The notes under the pieces are model-generated. The model had not been told where the DNA came from. It was given only the letters and a program-made list of their open reading frames with translations, and ran no database searches. A DNA stretch of 64,000 bases from Epiperipatus broadwayi (taxonomy: Eukaryota; Onychophora; Udeonychophora; Euonychophora; Peripatidae), in assembly GCA_028023455.1 (NCBI GenBank), contig JAQFVV010000276.1, positions 574,545 to 638,544 of the forward strand, in the 5' to 3' direction. This document shows positions 36,800-51,084 of the stretch, piece after piece; the stretch's first letter is position 1; each line of letters starts with the position of its first letter. Made by a program: the position numbers and the translations under genes.

Positions 36800-39700
36800 T
36801 TTAAAATTTTATTTTAGTCAATTTTTAGTACTCTGTATAATATATTTGCAAACTAATAGGATATTTATTTTTAAGTATTTGCAAAGAGAACGTAATATAA
36901 ATATATTTTAATAACTTTATTAAAAATATGCATTGCTAATTTAAAGTTTTTTTTACCAGGATTATTTGTCAAAACTTAATATAACTTCACAGTAAAAAAT
37001 ATGGAAATGCCAATATGTAATACGTGTTTAATGAAAATTTTAAAAATATGTATAATAATTGTGAATATAATATCAATGGTATTAATCAAGAGAACTATTC
37101 CAATAAGCATGGAATTATTTTCGACATTGTACAGAAAGCTTAACAGAAAAGCTATTTGCAAATTAAAAAGTAATAACGCATTTTTATAATAGTGAGATAG
37201 TGAAGTTAAAGACTAACAAGAAATATGACAAGTTTTTTTTATAATAATTTTATGGAAATATAATGCTATGAGGATAAATGTTTTATCCTTTTTGAAGGAA
37301 AACATTATAAATATTTTCAAGAAAACTATCATAAGTAAAAACTAATGGAAAGTATTTTTAGAAAAGCGTATGCTATAAAACCTGAATTATATAATGTTAT
37401 ACGCGTTTGTAAAATTATTTAAAAACTGATAATTTTAAAAACAATAATGAAACAGCTATAAATGAATAATAAATAGTAAAATTATCCTGAAGAGTAAACC
37501 TATAAAAAATTGATTATAAACCAGCAATTACTGAACTTATAGAGATGGAAATATTTTAAAATTGCGCAAAAAGTTTTATCCGGATTACCCATAGTTAAGC
37601 CACCGGGACATGATGCATCACCAAGCCGATACAGAATTTTCTAGAATGGAAGCTTCAAGTTATTATTTTTCAATCTTATGATTTTATTATTTTCTGGACA
37701 ATAGAAACCATAAACTATTATTCTATGTACTTTTCCAGAACAGATCGATGATTATTTTTATTACTTTTCCAAGATTTTTAGACGTCGCTTTTTTTTTTAT
37801 TCATTTTTAAAACTTCGCTCATTGCACCAGAAAAGGTTACAACGCATGTGCAAAATTGGAGCGGCTGTTTGTTGTCAAGCAAGAGAAACTTAGCAATGGG
37901 GGAGGTTTTTAAAATTGCTCTTAGGAAAACATTTAAAAAAAAAAAAAACTCTCAAGGAAAATAAAAACATTTGAACTTTATAAAGAAAATTGGTCTCAGT
38001 TGAAGATTTACATAATTATAGTTTTCACTTATTTATTATTTTTTTTAAAAAAAGTATAATATTATTTTAATTAGAAGAGTAAGAACATGAATATTAATTT
38101 TAGTACTAATGATATTATAATCTTATAGTAAAATAATTGATAATTTAAATAAGTTAACATTTTCAGTGTTAAAGTATGGATGTATTTCATGTATGCAATG
38201 TTTTATTTAATTAATGGACATAAAAACGTCATAAGTGATGACAAGTCGATATCACTTAGATAATAGTTGTGAATATTGATATATTTTATGATGTATTTTT
38301 TGTTTTTCTTTTTTGTAGATTGCCGATGAATTATAATGTATGGAAATATGAATGTTGAATTGTATGCAAACACATTTGTACAACACATTTAAATTATGAG
38401 ATGGGAATATGCATACTTTAATTTTTATATTAGTAATATAACCCAACCTGATGATGAATAGTTATATGATTCTTTTAAGAACTTTAATATTATTGGATAT
38501 TCAAAGTATTTATATGACAAGTTTATATGTGTTTAATAAGAAAATAAAGCAGACTTTTCTTGGGGATTAGTGAGATCGTTTTAATTATAATTGAATTTTG
38601 TTTATTATTTGAATATGTGAGTTAGTAAGATTTGATAAATCTATTAGGAAATGTTGATAGGATAGTGACTTGGGAGTAATCTGGAGAACATGAAACCAAG
38701 AGATGATATCAATGTAAGATGTATTAGGGGAATATGAGTAATATTTTGTAATATTATTAAGTATACAGTACAGTTAACAATCCCCTGTAGTTGTATATTT
38801 ATTTATGGACAGTGTCTATTTTCTTTAAGTGTTGATGTTTCAATAAAGCTGAAGGAATAGCTTTGACCTCATTGATAGTAGTGGAGGTAATTAGACAGAA
38901 TAGGCCATGCCTTTATTTTTTATAGATACACTGTGCCATAGTATTTTTATCCAATATGTACTATGAGTTAGACTCTAGTTTTTCTTCCCTAGGTCTACAC
39001 ATTTATTCACTATCTCGATTTCCAAAGTAACTACATCGCACAGTATCGTATATTTTGTAAAGAAATAATAAATAATTTAGAGTTTAAGATATGCTATTGT
39101 CTGAATAAGATAAGTTCAATTACTTGTAAGAAGAAGTAGAGTTTGTGCAAGTTGGAATTGAAAATCCAATGGACCCAAAAGGAAAAAGAAGCATAAAATA
39201 TGTTCTAGATTTATTTTTGGAAATAAAATAAATTTTAGGAATAAAGTAAATAAAGCAAAGTTGCTTTTGAAATGTTAAATAACTTTTAAATATTTTATTT
39301 CATTTTTATGAGTATGCATATTTTTAAGATATAATGTTATAAAGCAAAATGATATAAACAATAAGCATAGATACAATCTTTGTATTTATTTAAATAATAA
39401 GGAATACATCACTGATTACAGCTATTTAGTGTTAGAGTAATGTTAAGTAGGATATATTGTATTTAATAATCATAGTATAGTAAACAATGATGTTCACATA
39501 GTTTAGTAATAAATTATCAGTAGATATTTTATATAGTATTTTCAACATTGCAAAAACAAAAATTGATTTAGTAAAAAGATCCATTCTCGATATTATTATT
39601 TTTTGTGTTTTACATTCTATGTTTCAATGGATTTTTTAAAAGGAAGCATAGTTAAATAATATTCAAAGATATGATATGTTAAAATAAGTATAAAGAAATA

Positions 39701-40849
39701 TAATTTCATCATAAAGATTGATCACAAAGAGATAAATAAAATTGTATTGTTTTATTATTATTATTTTAAGTCAGAGTAAAGACTTAAATAGATTCTCTAT
39801 TGTTTTAAATAACTATAATTAATAAGAAATGTATAACGGTGCAAATTTAGGATGCAAGTATATATATTGTAAATAAATTGTTATTTTTATTTATTGTTAT
39901 AATAAAACTTTGTTAATTTTTTTTTTTCAAAATTTGTGTGTTCAGACTATTTTCTTTTCCATTAAAATGCATAGGATACACAGAATAATTGAATCAAACA
40001 TAACATTTTTGCACCGAAATAAATAAAGTATTATTTTTAAGAATTCTAATATTTTCTTGGAATTTATTTATTTAAGTAATCACATTTTTACATTATCTTA
40101 TGGTCATAAATTGCTTATATAATGGTACATCAAAATATATGCTATCCATTGCCACACATATATTTTTCAGATTATAAAATGCTACCACATATTTATTACA
40201 TTATTATATGAAGATAAAAGATTATATTATAGTATTTTCTTATTATTATTGTGATAATAAAGTTATAGAAAAGAAAAGATACATAAAAATCAGTCCATTC
40301 AATGAAGAATATTATTATTATTTATTATTGTTATTATTAGTTAAGTGTAGTAGAGTATGACATAAAAATCCCTTATCATGTTTTACTACTGTGATTTTAA
40401 TTAACTTAGAATAGATTTATGAACCTGGGATTTTATTGAGCTAAATTATTGTAGAATAAAAGGTTAAGATTTAATTATAAGTTTAATCTTAATGAATAGG
40501 ATTTATTAAAGTCATAAAAATACTAATAGTTTATTTATTTGAGATAGTAAAAGAGGGAATATTGTTCTTATGCCATTGAGGTAGTATCCTGTGGAATATT
40601 GGCTCATTGTAAACTTTCTTGTCATCTGTATTTCACTTCCAAGTCTCATAATATAATAAATATTTATTTATTTATTTATTTTATAAACTGAACCTTTTCA
40701 TTATTTTTTGCTAGTAGAATGTTTTAATATAATGCAGGATGTTTTGTTTGCCAATTGTTTGCGTTTAACCAAACGTAATTGTTAACTGAGCTAACCTGTT
40801 TTATTTTATATGATAGTGCCCCAGAAGTGAGACTACAAACAATAGGTCA

Positions 40850-40890
<41 letters not shown>

Positions 40891-41124
40891 GAATTGAAAT
40901 TAATACTTTTATTACAGGTTTATTATGTAAATAAATAATTTCAATACAAAGCACAACACTAGAATTTTCAAGAGAAAAAAAAATGGACCCACCTTATCTT
41001 TTTAGCTTTTTCCTTATATAGAGGCTTATTTAAAGTACTTTGAAAAAAAAGCCCAAATATTTTTATCAACTATAATAATTTTTTAAAACTATTTTATTAA
41101 ATTGATTTATATTATTTTTAGTTG
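36800..41124. other. No gene recognised
   Basis: Mostly AT-rich. A GC-richer patch at 37800-37920 contains 'cgcatgtgca' and an ATG at 37896 with a 22-codon frame (MGEVFKIALRKTF-), recorded as a weak observation. A (TA)n array lies at 40853-40888. Confidence 0.4.
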
Positions 41125-41129
41125 ACATT

Positions 41130-41770
41130 TATGAAAATTTTCAATTTATACATTGCCAATATTGACTCAAAGAGTAAATATGTAAATATAAATATTCCAA
41201 ATGATTGATTTTATTTAATACATCAAGACTAATACTCATACTACTGCTTTATTAAATACATTTTTTCCTATCTATTTAAATGAAAATTAAAATGAAGTAA
41301 AGAGGAAAGGTGATTGATTCCTTTTTTCTAAAAATATGTTGCCTGTGCATTGGATTGAGATTATTACATTTACTTAATAACTCATTACAATGAGTATTAA
41401 TTTTGATATATTACAATAAATGACTATGAAAATTTTATATTTACATGCTTCACTCTTGGAGTCAGTATTGATAATGTATAAATTGAAAAATTTTAAAAAT
41501 ACAAATTAATTTAAAATAAGTCAATTTTATAAAATACATTAACAGGTAATATAATTGATTTTAAAATTCCACTTTTCTTTTCGAAGTGCTTCAGTTAAAC
41601 CACTATATATAAGAAAATGAGGTAAAGAGAAAGACTAGTTCACTTTTTCTCTTTTGATTTGAGAGTATTTTATTTATATAATAATCCATTAATCTGAATA
41701 TTAATGTTTGATATACTACATAATATTAATCAGTGAAAATATTATACATATTATATATTTAAATTGTAAA
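41130..41770. repeat. Inverted and partly tandem diverged repeat
   Basis: The segment 41130-41250 is inverted at about 41385-41497 ('aatttatacattgccaatat' with 'gataatgtataaatt'). The right part, from 'aaaatgaagtaaagaggaaa' (41290) to about 41440, then recurs directly from 'aaaatgaggtaaagagaaag' (41617) to about 41760. Identity is modest, around 65-80% by eye. It is non-coding, probably a decayed foldback family with a partial second copy. Confidence 0.55.
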
Positions 41771-41799
41771 ACTACTTATATAAAAATATTTTATATGCT

Positions 41800-41811
41800 T
41801 ATATATCTATA

Positions 41812-41854
<43 letters not shown>

Positions 41855-41892
41855 TATAGATATATGGATATATATATATATATATATATATA
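41800..41892. repeat. (TA)n array with palindromic flanks
   Basis: 'atatatctataaaaa' and its inverse 'tttttatagatatat' bracket a TA array at 41816-41852. A second TA array follows to 41892. Confidence 0.9.
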
Positions 41893-41895
41893 TAA

Positions 41896-42106
41896 CCAGT
41901 CAATGCTTAGACAATACCACTATCAATAACATTCAACAATTTCAAACTGTTTTCAAGACAACCTCCTCTTAATAATAAAGGTGAAATTCCACCTTTATTA
42001 ATGGTCCATATATATATATATATATATATATATTCCTAAAGATTGCAACTTGATCACAGTCCTGACCATTTAGTCTTGATCATTATTACACTTATATATA
42101 TATATA
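41896..42106 (+). repeat. Dispersed repeat Y, copy 2, host of element C
   Basis: It matches copy 1 at 8148-8281 in order ('ccagtcaatgctta', 'caacaatttcaaactgtt', 'caacctcc', 'aataaaggt', 'atcattattacactta'). It contains an extra TA array at 42009-42032 and ends in a TA run into which element C has inserted. Confidence 0.7.
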
Positions 42107-44359
42107 TTATAACGGTCTGAAAGAATAGGAGTCTTAATGTATCTGCACTACAGGGCACCACCAGGCATTTGAACCTAGAAAATTTATATAGCAGGCAGAT
42201 ACATAAGTAAAAAAAAATTATATATATTTTATTTAGACCATTAGCCCCAGTCACTAGCTCAGTGGAACAGCAGAGATTTATGTTTTATACATTCTTATCT
42301 AAGAATATTTTTAAAAAAGATTAAAATAAGCTCCTGCCAGTAATTAACACACAAACATTTATTTACACATATATAAGATTTAAAATTATTTTAGAATAGC
42401 TTTTACTTTGGATTTTAACTTGATTTTAGAATTTGATTTTACATTTTTTTTATATAAGCTATTATAAGTTCGCACAGATGAGTTCAGTATTTTTATTTAG
42501 AGTGTCAAGTATGAATAGACTACATAGATTGCATTTGGAAAAAAAATATTCTATTCCTTATTTAACCTTAGGCCAAAAGTTCACAGTTAAACCAATGTAA
42601 ATCCATCTGATATATCGATGTATTCAATGTAATACGAATATGACAGCACAAATACTATACTGTCAGAAATGTACATCTGAACAGCAAGGTTAACAGAAGA
42701 AATTGACTCTCGCCCAGATAGTAATACTACATCTATCGGATGAGAAGAGCAATAAAAAAACCTCCATAGGAAGAGACTGCATTTTCCATCTTACTATTCC
42801 TTCCATAGGCAAAACAGGGGGTGCAGTGTATACTGCGATTCTACACATAGTGAATCTCATATTACATCTACTACTTACACCAATATATTCAATCCATTGA
42901 CCCAATTTAACTATGAAACAAATAACCCAAGATTACCCTCCCCTAATAAAACTAATGTAACTTTACAAATCTATATATCCATTCATGCCCGACTTAAGTT
43001 TAACATTTATATAAGTTTGCACAGATGAATTTTATAAAGTTTGTTTTTTTAATGTTGAGTATAGATCAACTACATAGATTACATGCTCAAAAAAATTCAA
43101 AATAAACATAATGATCAAAATATAAAGTCATTGATGTAATTGCAGAGGGAATTCACAACAAACCCAATGGCATTCATCATAAGATGCCGCATTGACACCA
43201 ATAACTAAAAAGACATCCGAATAAATACATTTTAGATATTCAATGTAAGATATCATTATTTACCGAATGTCTATATATTTTAATCAAATATGAAAACAAA
43301 ACATAATTAAACATGAACGAATCTATGCAAGTGTCTATGCCCAACTTAAATTTAATGCATTTAAATAACTTATACAATATTAATAAAAATTAAAAAAATA
43401 AAAATGGAAATGATTTTTAAAAAAAAATAAATACATTCAATAAAATAATAAATAATTTAGTCAGATAGGAAATTCTTCTATTTAGAATATTGAAAAGTTT
43501 AGCATTTAGAGTTCTTTTTGTTTAGAAATGTTCATTAATTATATATTTCTTACATTTAGAAAAGTTCATCTTTAAACTGTTGCCATTTGGGTTCCAGTGT
43601 TCATTGTCCTGACGTCCTGGGGAGACCAGTATGCTGTTGGCCATTTTATTGGTTCATCCGGAGGTCTTTTACTTTAGCTGGTCCTCAATGTAGAAATGAT
43701 TGGTCATTTCTTTTTCCCTATTAGCAGAACTGAAGGGATTGAAGAGTGCATCTTTTCAATCCCTTCTCCTTCAACTCCAAACTAACACATATCACCACTG
43801 CTGTCATACATCTCTCCCAGCTCTTTCTTCACTCACTCTAAAATTTATTTCCAAACTTTTTATTTTTATATTAATTTTTTCGGATTAACTCAACATTACG
43901 TCATGATGATGGTGATGGTCTTTTCATTGAGGTCTGTTTCCCTGATGGATTTCTTTCATTGGCCATTCTGTTCCTATTGTTTTTCCTCTCTTATCTGACC
44001 TTTGATTATATATTATAAAATGCCCAAGGGCTAGTTCACTTGGACTAATTAAAATAATCATTTCCATTTTTCAATAACACTAATTAATTTTTTTGCACAA
44101 ACTTAGATATATTTTTATCTTTAAATCTTTATTGAAAATTTAGTCTTACAATACTTTTTCTTTTTCTTTAATAAAGTTTTCGTTTCATAATTTTTTTTCA
44201 TCTGTGCGATTTTATATATATATACATACGAGTTTAAGATAGAATTTTAACTTTCAATTTTTAATTCTTAAAAAAAAAAAAAAAAGTTTTTAAATGCGAA
44301 CTTTTCAATGTCTCAATTTTTAAAAATAAATAATGTAACGGCGTATGTGCCCATTACAA
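42107..44359 (+). mobile_element. ~2.25-kb non-coding DNA element, copy C
   Basis: It begins TTATAACGGTC and ends GCCCATTACAA, agreeing with copies A and B at both termini. The right-end 29 bases match copy B at about 25 positions. It has the same orientation as copy A. Shared internal blocks include 'ggcatttgaacctagaaa', 'gccagtaattaacacacaaa', 'cttagg.caaaagttc', 'ttaccctcccctaataaaac', 'gcccgacttaagtttaac' and 'ctctcttatctgacc'. The left flank is TA; the right flank is CA, presumably a mutated TA. It is longer than A and B through internal duplication-like sequence around 43020-43430. No conserved reading frame is present. Confidence 0.82.
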
Positions 44360-47300
44360 CATATATATATATATATAATTAGCAATTTGAGATACAGCGA
44401 TTTATAGAATGAATACCACAAGGTTATCAAACTGAATCATGTCTTTGAAGAAATTTATTTTAATAAGGTATGTTATTTTCCCATATTAATTTTTATAAAG
44501 AAAGATTTCAATCACTATAATAAAATCTTAATTATATACAAATTAAATGTAATAAGAACATTAAAGTTGTAGATTAAAACCAAATTATTACAATTAGATT
44601 GATGGCAAAATTTACACTTCTGACTGCCCAAGTAAAGATGAACTATCATAATTATAAACATAGAATATAGACTAAACACTTGTGAAAATAAATCATGTCC
44701 ACACCATTGATTTAGGTCTCATGATATTACAATGTGTTTTTGTTGTTATTTTTAGAAGCTGTGCATAAACATTTATATGACAGACTTACATAACTTGCTA
44801 GTTTTAGTTCCAGATAATAATAACTAAATATTCATTTATTGATTAGTATTGGATGGTTAGTTGGAAAAAAAATATTCTAAGCCTACCCATGATCAAAAAC
44901 AAAAATAAATCCCAATTTTAGCCTGGCTCAGTGGCTTTATCTTTCAAATTTAAAGTTACTGAATGAATAAAAAAAAATTATGGAAAAAAAAAATTTAATT
45001 AATAGATAAAAATAATAGAATATAATTATTGATAGCAGAAATTTTTTTTTCTTTAAAGAAAATTATAATAGAAAAACATAATTAGATATAAACCTGGGAA
45101 TATATGTATTTACACATATTCCAAGTAGATAAATAATTGTGCTAAGTTCATCATTAGGGTTTTTTCTATAAAATTGGCAGATATTTGAGAGTGGTATTAA
45201 AATTTTGGTTTGTATGAATTCAGGAATAATCTTAAGTATCAATGTTCAGAGGCTCTGCATTCCAGACCAAAAAAGAACCATAATGTATTTTTTTTAAATA
45301 CCTTGATATAATTGATTGTGGCATTGGGTTAGATGAGTTTAAAAATCATTCAAAAAAAATTTAATAAACAAATAATTCGTGATCTTAGCAGAAACCTTTT
45401 GATAGTGAGTTACATAAATTAACTTTTGATCAGCTTATTAACAATGCTATTACTATATGATCTGCATAGATTGGTGACAAAAAAAATTGTTGAATATGGG
45501 GTTAATAAACATTATATCATGATTTCAACTGACAAAAGTATTGAAAAACCTATAAATTTTAAGTTTTTTGATAGATCTCAAAGGTGTTTTCTAATTTGTC
45601 AAATGATTACATCACCCACATAAAAAATGAGAGTAAAACAATATTGAAAGCTATAAAGTGATTTTGTATTTTTAGGTTTTAGTTAATAAATTTTCCTATA
45701 ATCTAAATAACAATAGTCTTAAAATTTTACCATGGTATTAATGATGGACAGAAGTATTTAAAAACATTACAGTTTTTTAAAGTTAAGAGATCTTTAATGT
45801 AATATTAGAGGGTTTAAGAATCAAATGATTAAGGTAATAAACTAAATATATTTAAATAATCATATCAAAAAATATAAAACTGCCTATATGAATTTAACAC
45901 AAAAAAGTACTTGAAATCATATCCAAGGATTAACGTAAAGTTCTTTGTATTCTTCAGAAAATGAAAACAAAATTGCATAAAATTAATTACATTGAGAATT
46001 CTTTTAAAAAATTAGAATAACTTTTAACATCCACATTATTACGAGTTAGGCTAATAATTATTTATTTACTTATCTATCAATTTGTAGACAGTTTAATATC
46101 TAAAAAAATATCGCAAAGAAACATAGATATTCAAACAAGAAGATTCGATTCACTCATGGTTTTATTATGAACTTCAATTTTACTATCTAGATATAAATTC
46201 GTTAGTAAATATGTGTTTCTTGGTTTGTGTCGCTTTCCAATTATAGAACAGATACCCATACTGCTCTTGAGTTGTCTTCAAGATTATAATTCTTTGTGTC
46301 TAAGATAATCAAATTCAACTGTTTTTATTGTTGAATATGGAAAAAGAAATTTATTTAGATCCATGTAAAAATTCCATTTTTATAATATAATTGATTGTAG
46401 ATTATTGGTTGAATATCCAAAAAGAACAGTTTGATTTAAGATAGTTTTACTGGATGAAAATATATTTTGAGCTATTGTAACTGCTAATAACAGTTTAGTC
46501 ACCTTCTGTAAGGCAATTTCTCTTATAATATATGGTAGATGAATGTGTAAAAAACAGAAATCCATACCACTTCAAAGGAGTAAAAACTTGTGTATTCCAG
46601 AAGTATTTCTCATGATACTATTTTCCTTAATATCCAGAAATTTATTCTGCAATTTTTTTCCCATAGCACAATTTTCATAACTAAAGATGTTAGTGCTAAG
46701 GAAGCTATCAAGTACGTATTTGCATACCAATGCTATGTATGGGGGTTATTCCTACAAATTATTGCATATTTTAAGGACTATTGTTAAAAATCTCATATTC
46801 ACAATAAAATAAAACATCTGGGAATCATTATCACATCTTCTATTAATTGCATGTCCTTGTTTTCTGTAAGTGTAAAAGTGTTTTCTAATCTATTATGTCC
46901 CTAAACATTTGTCTCCCATATCAGAACTAAAATATAGATCACAACCTTAGTTAGTACAATAGGAAAGTCACTCCTTCATGTAAACATTACTTGATCAATT
47001 TCCATATGTAAGTCGTTTTTTTACTGATCATGCTATGGAACATGCAGATCTGCTTGACAATGATAATATCACATCTTTGTTTGGTGTTTCATTGAAAGAT
47101 TTGAATATATATATATATATATATTGAAGCAGTAATCTTAGCTTAAGATTGTGCTTCATGTTTCTACTTACTAACCCGTGTTCAAACCCCTATATCCCAT
47201 CCTGCTCCTTTTGTCAGTATATATATTTCATGTATATATTTGAGATGCGCACCTAAATTTGTAGTTTAACTTTCAATATTTATTATTATTGATTCTTTTT

Positions 47301-47726
47301 ATTAATTATTAGTTCTTCTTATTAAAATTATAGTTGCAGCTCAAATATATACATAGGAGCAAAACTTACTAACAAAATATTGATGTTTTTGTAAATATTT
47401 TATTATATGTCGTTTTTAGCTTTTTCTTTTCAAATTGCTTGTTTTTCTATAAATTATACATTTTTTATATAAAATCCAATATGGAAGATGCAGGTGTTGT
47501 TTAATTGTCTAAAAATAATTAGGGGTTGGAAGTACTGTTGTTTTAATCTGGGAAAGGTATTTTTTAATTAAAGTTTTACTTAAGATAAATGGGATTAATT
47601 AAGATTAGATTTACTTGTGTTAAAAACATGTTGTTAGATCTATTTCTAATCTAGAAATAGATTTGAATTTATTTTTGGCGTTATCTAACAATTGCATCTT
47701 CGAAAAACAACTGATAAGAGAAAAAG
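44360..47726. other. No gene recognised
   Basis: AT-rich, with a short TA array at 47106-47125. A weak tRNA-like pair of boxes (about 47137 and 47188) was judged insufficient. A short palindrome, 'atctatttct' with 'agaaatagat', lies at 47637-47661. Confidence 0.45.
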
Positions 47727-47760
47727 TATAAAATGACTAAATTTTGGATCACATAGTCAG
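47727..47760 (+). promoter_or_regulatory. TATA plus initiator core promoter candidate
   Basis: TATAAAA at 47727-47733 is followed, with the A at 47759 thirty-two bases after the first T, by an initiator-type TCAGTT. This is textbook spacing. Downstream lies a GC-richer, less repetitive stretch (to about 47960) with a donor-like 'cgcg|gtaaat' near 47840. No protein follows. A solo LTR would give the same picture, but its edges could not be defined. Confidence 0.3.
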
Positions 47761-47839
47761 TTATTAGTTGAGTTATTAGTTATCAGTTACTATTGAAAGA
47801 AGATTAACTACGCTAGTATAGATGATGGTTAACATCGCG

Positions 47840-49340
47840 GTAAATCTAAACAAATGATGTAGCAGTCAATCCACCCTCTTGCTGACCCTGGTGGGTCATC
47901 TTCCGCGCGGCCATAATATTCTGCTACCTTCAAGTGAAGTAAAGGCCCGATGGAGAACTTTTAAAATACATTTAATAGAAACTTGCTGCCACAGGAAAAC
48001 TTGCAATCTTTTAAATTGAACTCTTAAACTGCAAGGTAAATTATTTCAAACCGCCACCATTGAAACTAAATTTAGTCTAAATAATCTTTCAAGATCTCTT
48101 CTCATGTATTTTTTTAACTTTGCCCTTTTTTTATATATATCAATAACATGTAATTTGCTCTTCAATAATTTATATAAATTTAATTCTCTCTTATATGCTC
48201 TTTAACGTTAGTGGGTCAATTGTTTGTAATTATTTATTACTTGATTATATATGTATGTTTTTTTATTAATTTGCTAATCTCAAACAAACTGGCGATTTTT
48301 TTTATTTATAAAAATCTTTTGTCATTTTTAAGTAAAATTCACGAAGCAAGTTATTAACGTCCATTTAAAACAATGCATTATTAATTTATACAATCGCCAG
48401 ATTGTTTTACGTACCAACATTTTTATTTATGTTCTAATATAAATAAAAATATATATATTGTTTAGCTATGGATTTTCTACCGCTGTAAATTCAAAGCTAA
48501 AACAAATTAACGCTTTGAAATCTTATAAAATATTATTTATTTAATTCTAAAATAAGGTGACTTAATTGTTATATATATATAACTGCTAGTTTTTTTTTTA
48601 TATACTCTTAAAATGTATGCTTAAAATATCAACTACCGTATTTATATATTTCAGTTATTATAAAAATCACGAAAGTGGGATTTATTTATTTTAAATATCA
48701 GAAAAGGGATGGGGGTGAATCTTTTATATTTCTTTTGCTAAGTCAAATTTTAACGTATATTTTATTAAATCTAAATATTCCCTATATATATATTATAATT
48801 GCATTGCATGTTAGAGTATTTAAATAAAGGGTCATTTATTTTGAAGCTGTAAAATGTATTCAATGTTTTTTTTTTTAGTGATATCATTCATTGCGTTTCT
48901 TCATTTAGCCTATCTTCGTGTTTTTATATATATGTGCTTCTTAATCTGGGGGTTACGACAAATTCGAACCCATAGATTTCTTCTCAAGTCTTGTCCTGAG
49001 GATAGTTGAAGCAAGCTACCCAGGACCATTTATTTCGTATAAAATGCCTCTGGCTGTGATTCCTAAAGTCTGGCACATGCTATGCATATTCACTTCGTAG
49101 ACAAAAAGCCTCTCACGTCGGTAATACCAGCAAAAGTCTGGGTCACGTTATGCTTATCTACTTTTCTCTAAGCACTACCCAAAAAGGGAGTGTGGGATTT
49201 CGTTTTCATCCAGAAGCATGACCTTTTCCTTTTAGTTATTCTAGGCTACTATGTCAGCACCGCAAACTTCTTCATATTTAGTATTCCTTTTGCTTCATGA
49301 CCCTGTTTTAATGCTCTAATATTAAAATTAGCTTTGCTTA
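47840..49340. other. GC-richer patches of unknown nature
   Basis: Patches at 47860-47960 and 48940-49330 are clearly richer in G and C than their surroundings, with CpG-containing words such as 'ttccgcgcgg'. On the minus strand near 48978, 'gggttcgaattt' resembles a polymerase III B-box. No coding frame was recognised. These are likely decayed retroelements or SINEs, without proof. Confidence 0.35.
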
Positions 49341-51084
49341 AAATATATATATATAATTGCCATTTCTATTGTATTAATTTATTTCAGTCATATACAATCC
49401 TACCTTCATAATTTATATATCTATTTAAGAGTATCTATGTGCCTTGGGGAAAATAAAGCGTTCGTCTTATTATTATTGTTAAAATAATTTTTCATTAAAT
49501 ATCTTGTCATGGATTCAAATGTTTTCAAATGTATTTATATGTATAATGAATCTCAGAACGCTCCCCTAATATATGTTAGTCACCACGTTTCTGAACCGTA
49601 AATCAAAGCGTTAATAACAATTTTATGTAATTCTTTGTAATAATGGATTGGCATTTTTAATATTAGACCCACCAAAGATGTGTGTTTATTTGTAATATAT
49701 ATTTAGCTAAATAAAGAGCATATGAGAAATAATAGCGTGAATGACACTATATAATTGTCTACCGCTTGCTCATTCACGCACATACTAATGTACTTAATTT
49801 ATAAATGTATATAACTAAATTTTCATTATATTAAACTATCTTTTATTGTTTAACTTATTTGAGTAGTTCGAATTCCTTTTCCTCCACTTCTTCCACATAT
49901 ATTACAGCCATACTTATGTATATTTTAATATAATCATAATTAATAGATGTCTCATTGTCTTCTCAGCTTTGCTAGTCGGCCGAATTAAGATTAATTCTCA
50001 TGATCCATAACTATTATGTTATTCATTAGGTGTTCGATTTGGGACTTAGAGAGTGGGTTCGAATCTAGGCTGGTTCCTGACCTAAATCTTGGGCTTGACT
50101 GGGTTTGAAGTACATTTTGTGAGTTCCAGCTCATGTTAGATGGATAAACATATTTTTACCGGCTCAATATATATATATATATAATAGACAATTATGGTCA
50201 ACCCTCCCAATTGTCACAACTTTAACCACATTCCAAAATATGTATATTCCTCAAACATGGTTGAAATTTTTGTTTAACTTATTACTTAGCACAATTCCTA
50301 CCAAAATCCTCCTTCACCATTTTAAATAAAATCTGAATTCCATGTATTGTTTGGTGTAATAATCATCTAGATGATATGATATACATCTTTCAAAACTGCC
50401 TAAATTTTGTCTTTAACAAGCAAATAATTAATCTTAAGCAATTGCTCAGAAAAATATATTAAAAAATCATTTGTATAATGTCATGATAATTATTCATACT
50501 TTTAGAACTATGTGGCCTGATCACAGTTCCGTAATTTTTGACGACAAAAAATACAATGTTCATAAAAAAATTATATATATATATATATATATGCGCTCTA
50601 AATATTTACCTGCAAGTACTATGAGCAGAATTTGGCATAACAATATTTTATTAGTTGTACATTAATTTAGGAAGATATAAAGCATATAAATTATGCTTCC
50701 ATTTACATTAAACGGAAACACTTTTACCTGCCCTAAAACCCTCAATAACAGTAATAATTATACTTCTATAAGCTATGTGTCATATGTCATGCATTTGTTT
50801 CTCTGTATATATGCTAATACTTGTACATAATTTGTTATTAGTAAAGTTTATTTTATAAAAAAAGTACCAGAGTATTCTTAAAAATTAATTTTGATTTAAT
50901 TTAAGATGAATGATGAACTAAATTATATTATGATCTAGGTAATTCCTAAAACTCAAGGAACTAAATTTTGTTTCAGTCTATTATTGCAAAGGTTATATTT
51001 TAATTACAGAAGTTTTTCTGTTATTTAGATAAAAAACGGAGCATATTGTTTTCAATCTTTAAAAAGATTTACAATCTTTTCGTA
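49341..51084. other. No gene recognised
   Basis: AT-rich. Near 50049, 'gtgggttcgaatctagg' is a good polymerase III B-box, followed by a GC-richer 100-base stretch and a TA array (50168-50182). This is the layout of a SINE with a microsatellite tail, but no A-box was convincing. Confidence 0.4.

Noticed and set aside
37800-37980. GC-richer patch with an NRF-1-like word and a 22-codon ATG frame
   Set aside because: The frame ends in an A-run and no splice donor follows; too weak to call a promoter or gene.
42690-42905. Overlapping open frames on both strands in element copy C
   Set aside because: Not shared with copies A and B; chance frames.
44930-44960. Perfect A-box match TGGCTCAGTGG
   Set aside because: No B-box or stem follows within range.
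47125-47215. tRNA-like A-box (TAGCTTAAGATTG) and B-box (GTTCAAACCCC)
   Set aside because: No acceptor or anticodon stem forms; the boxes alone can occur by chance.
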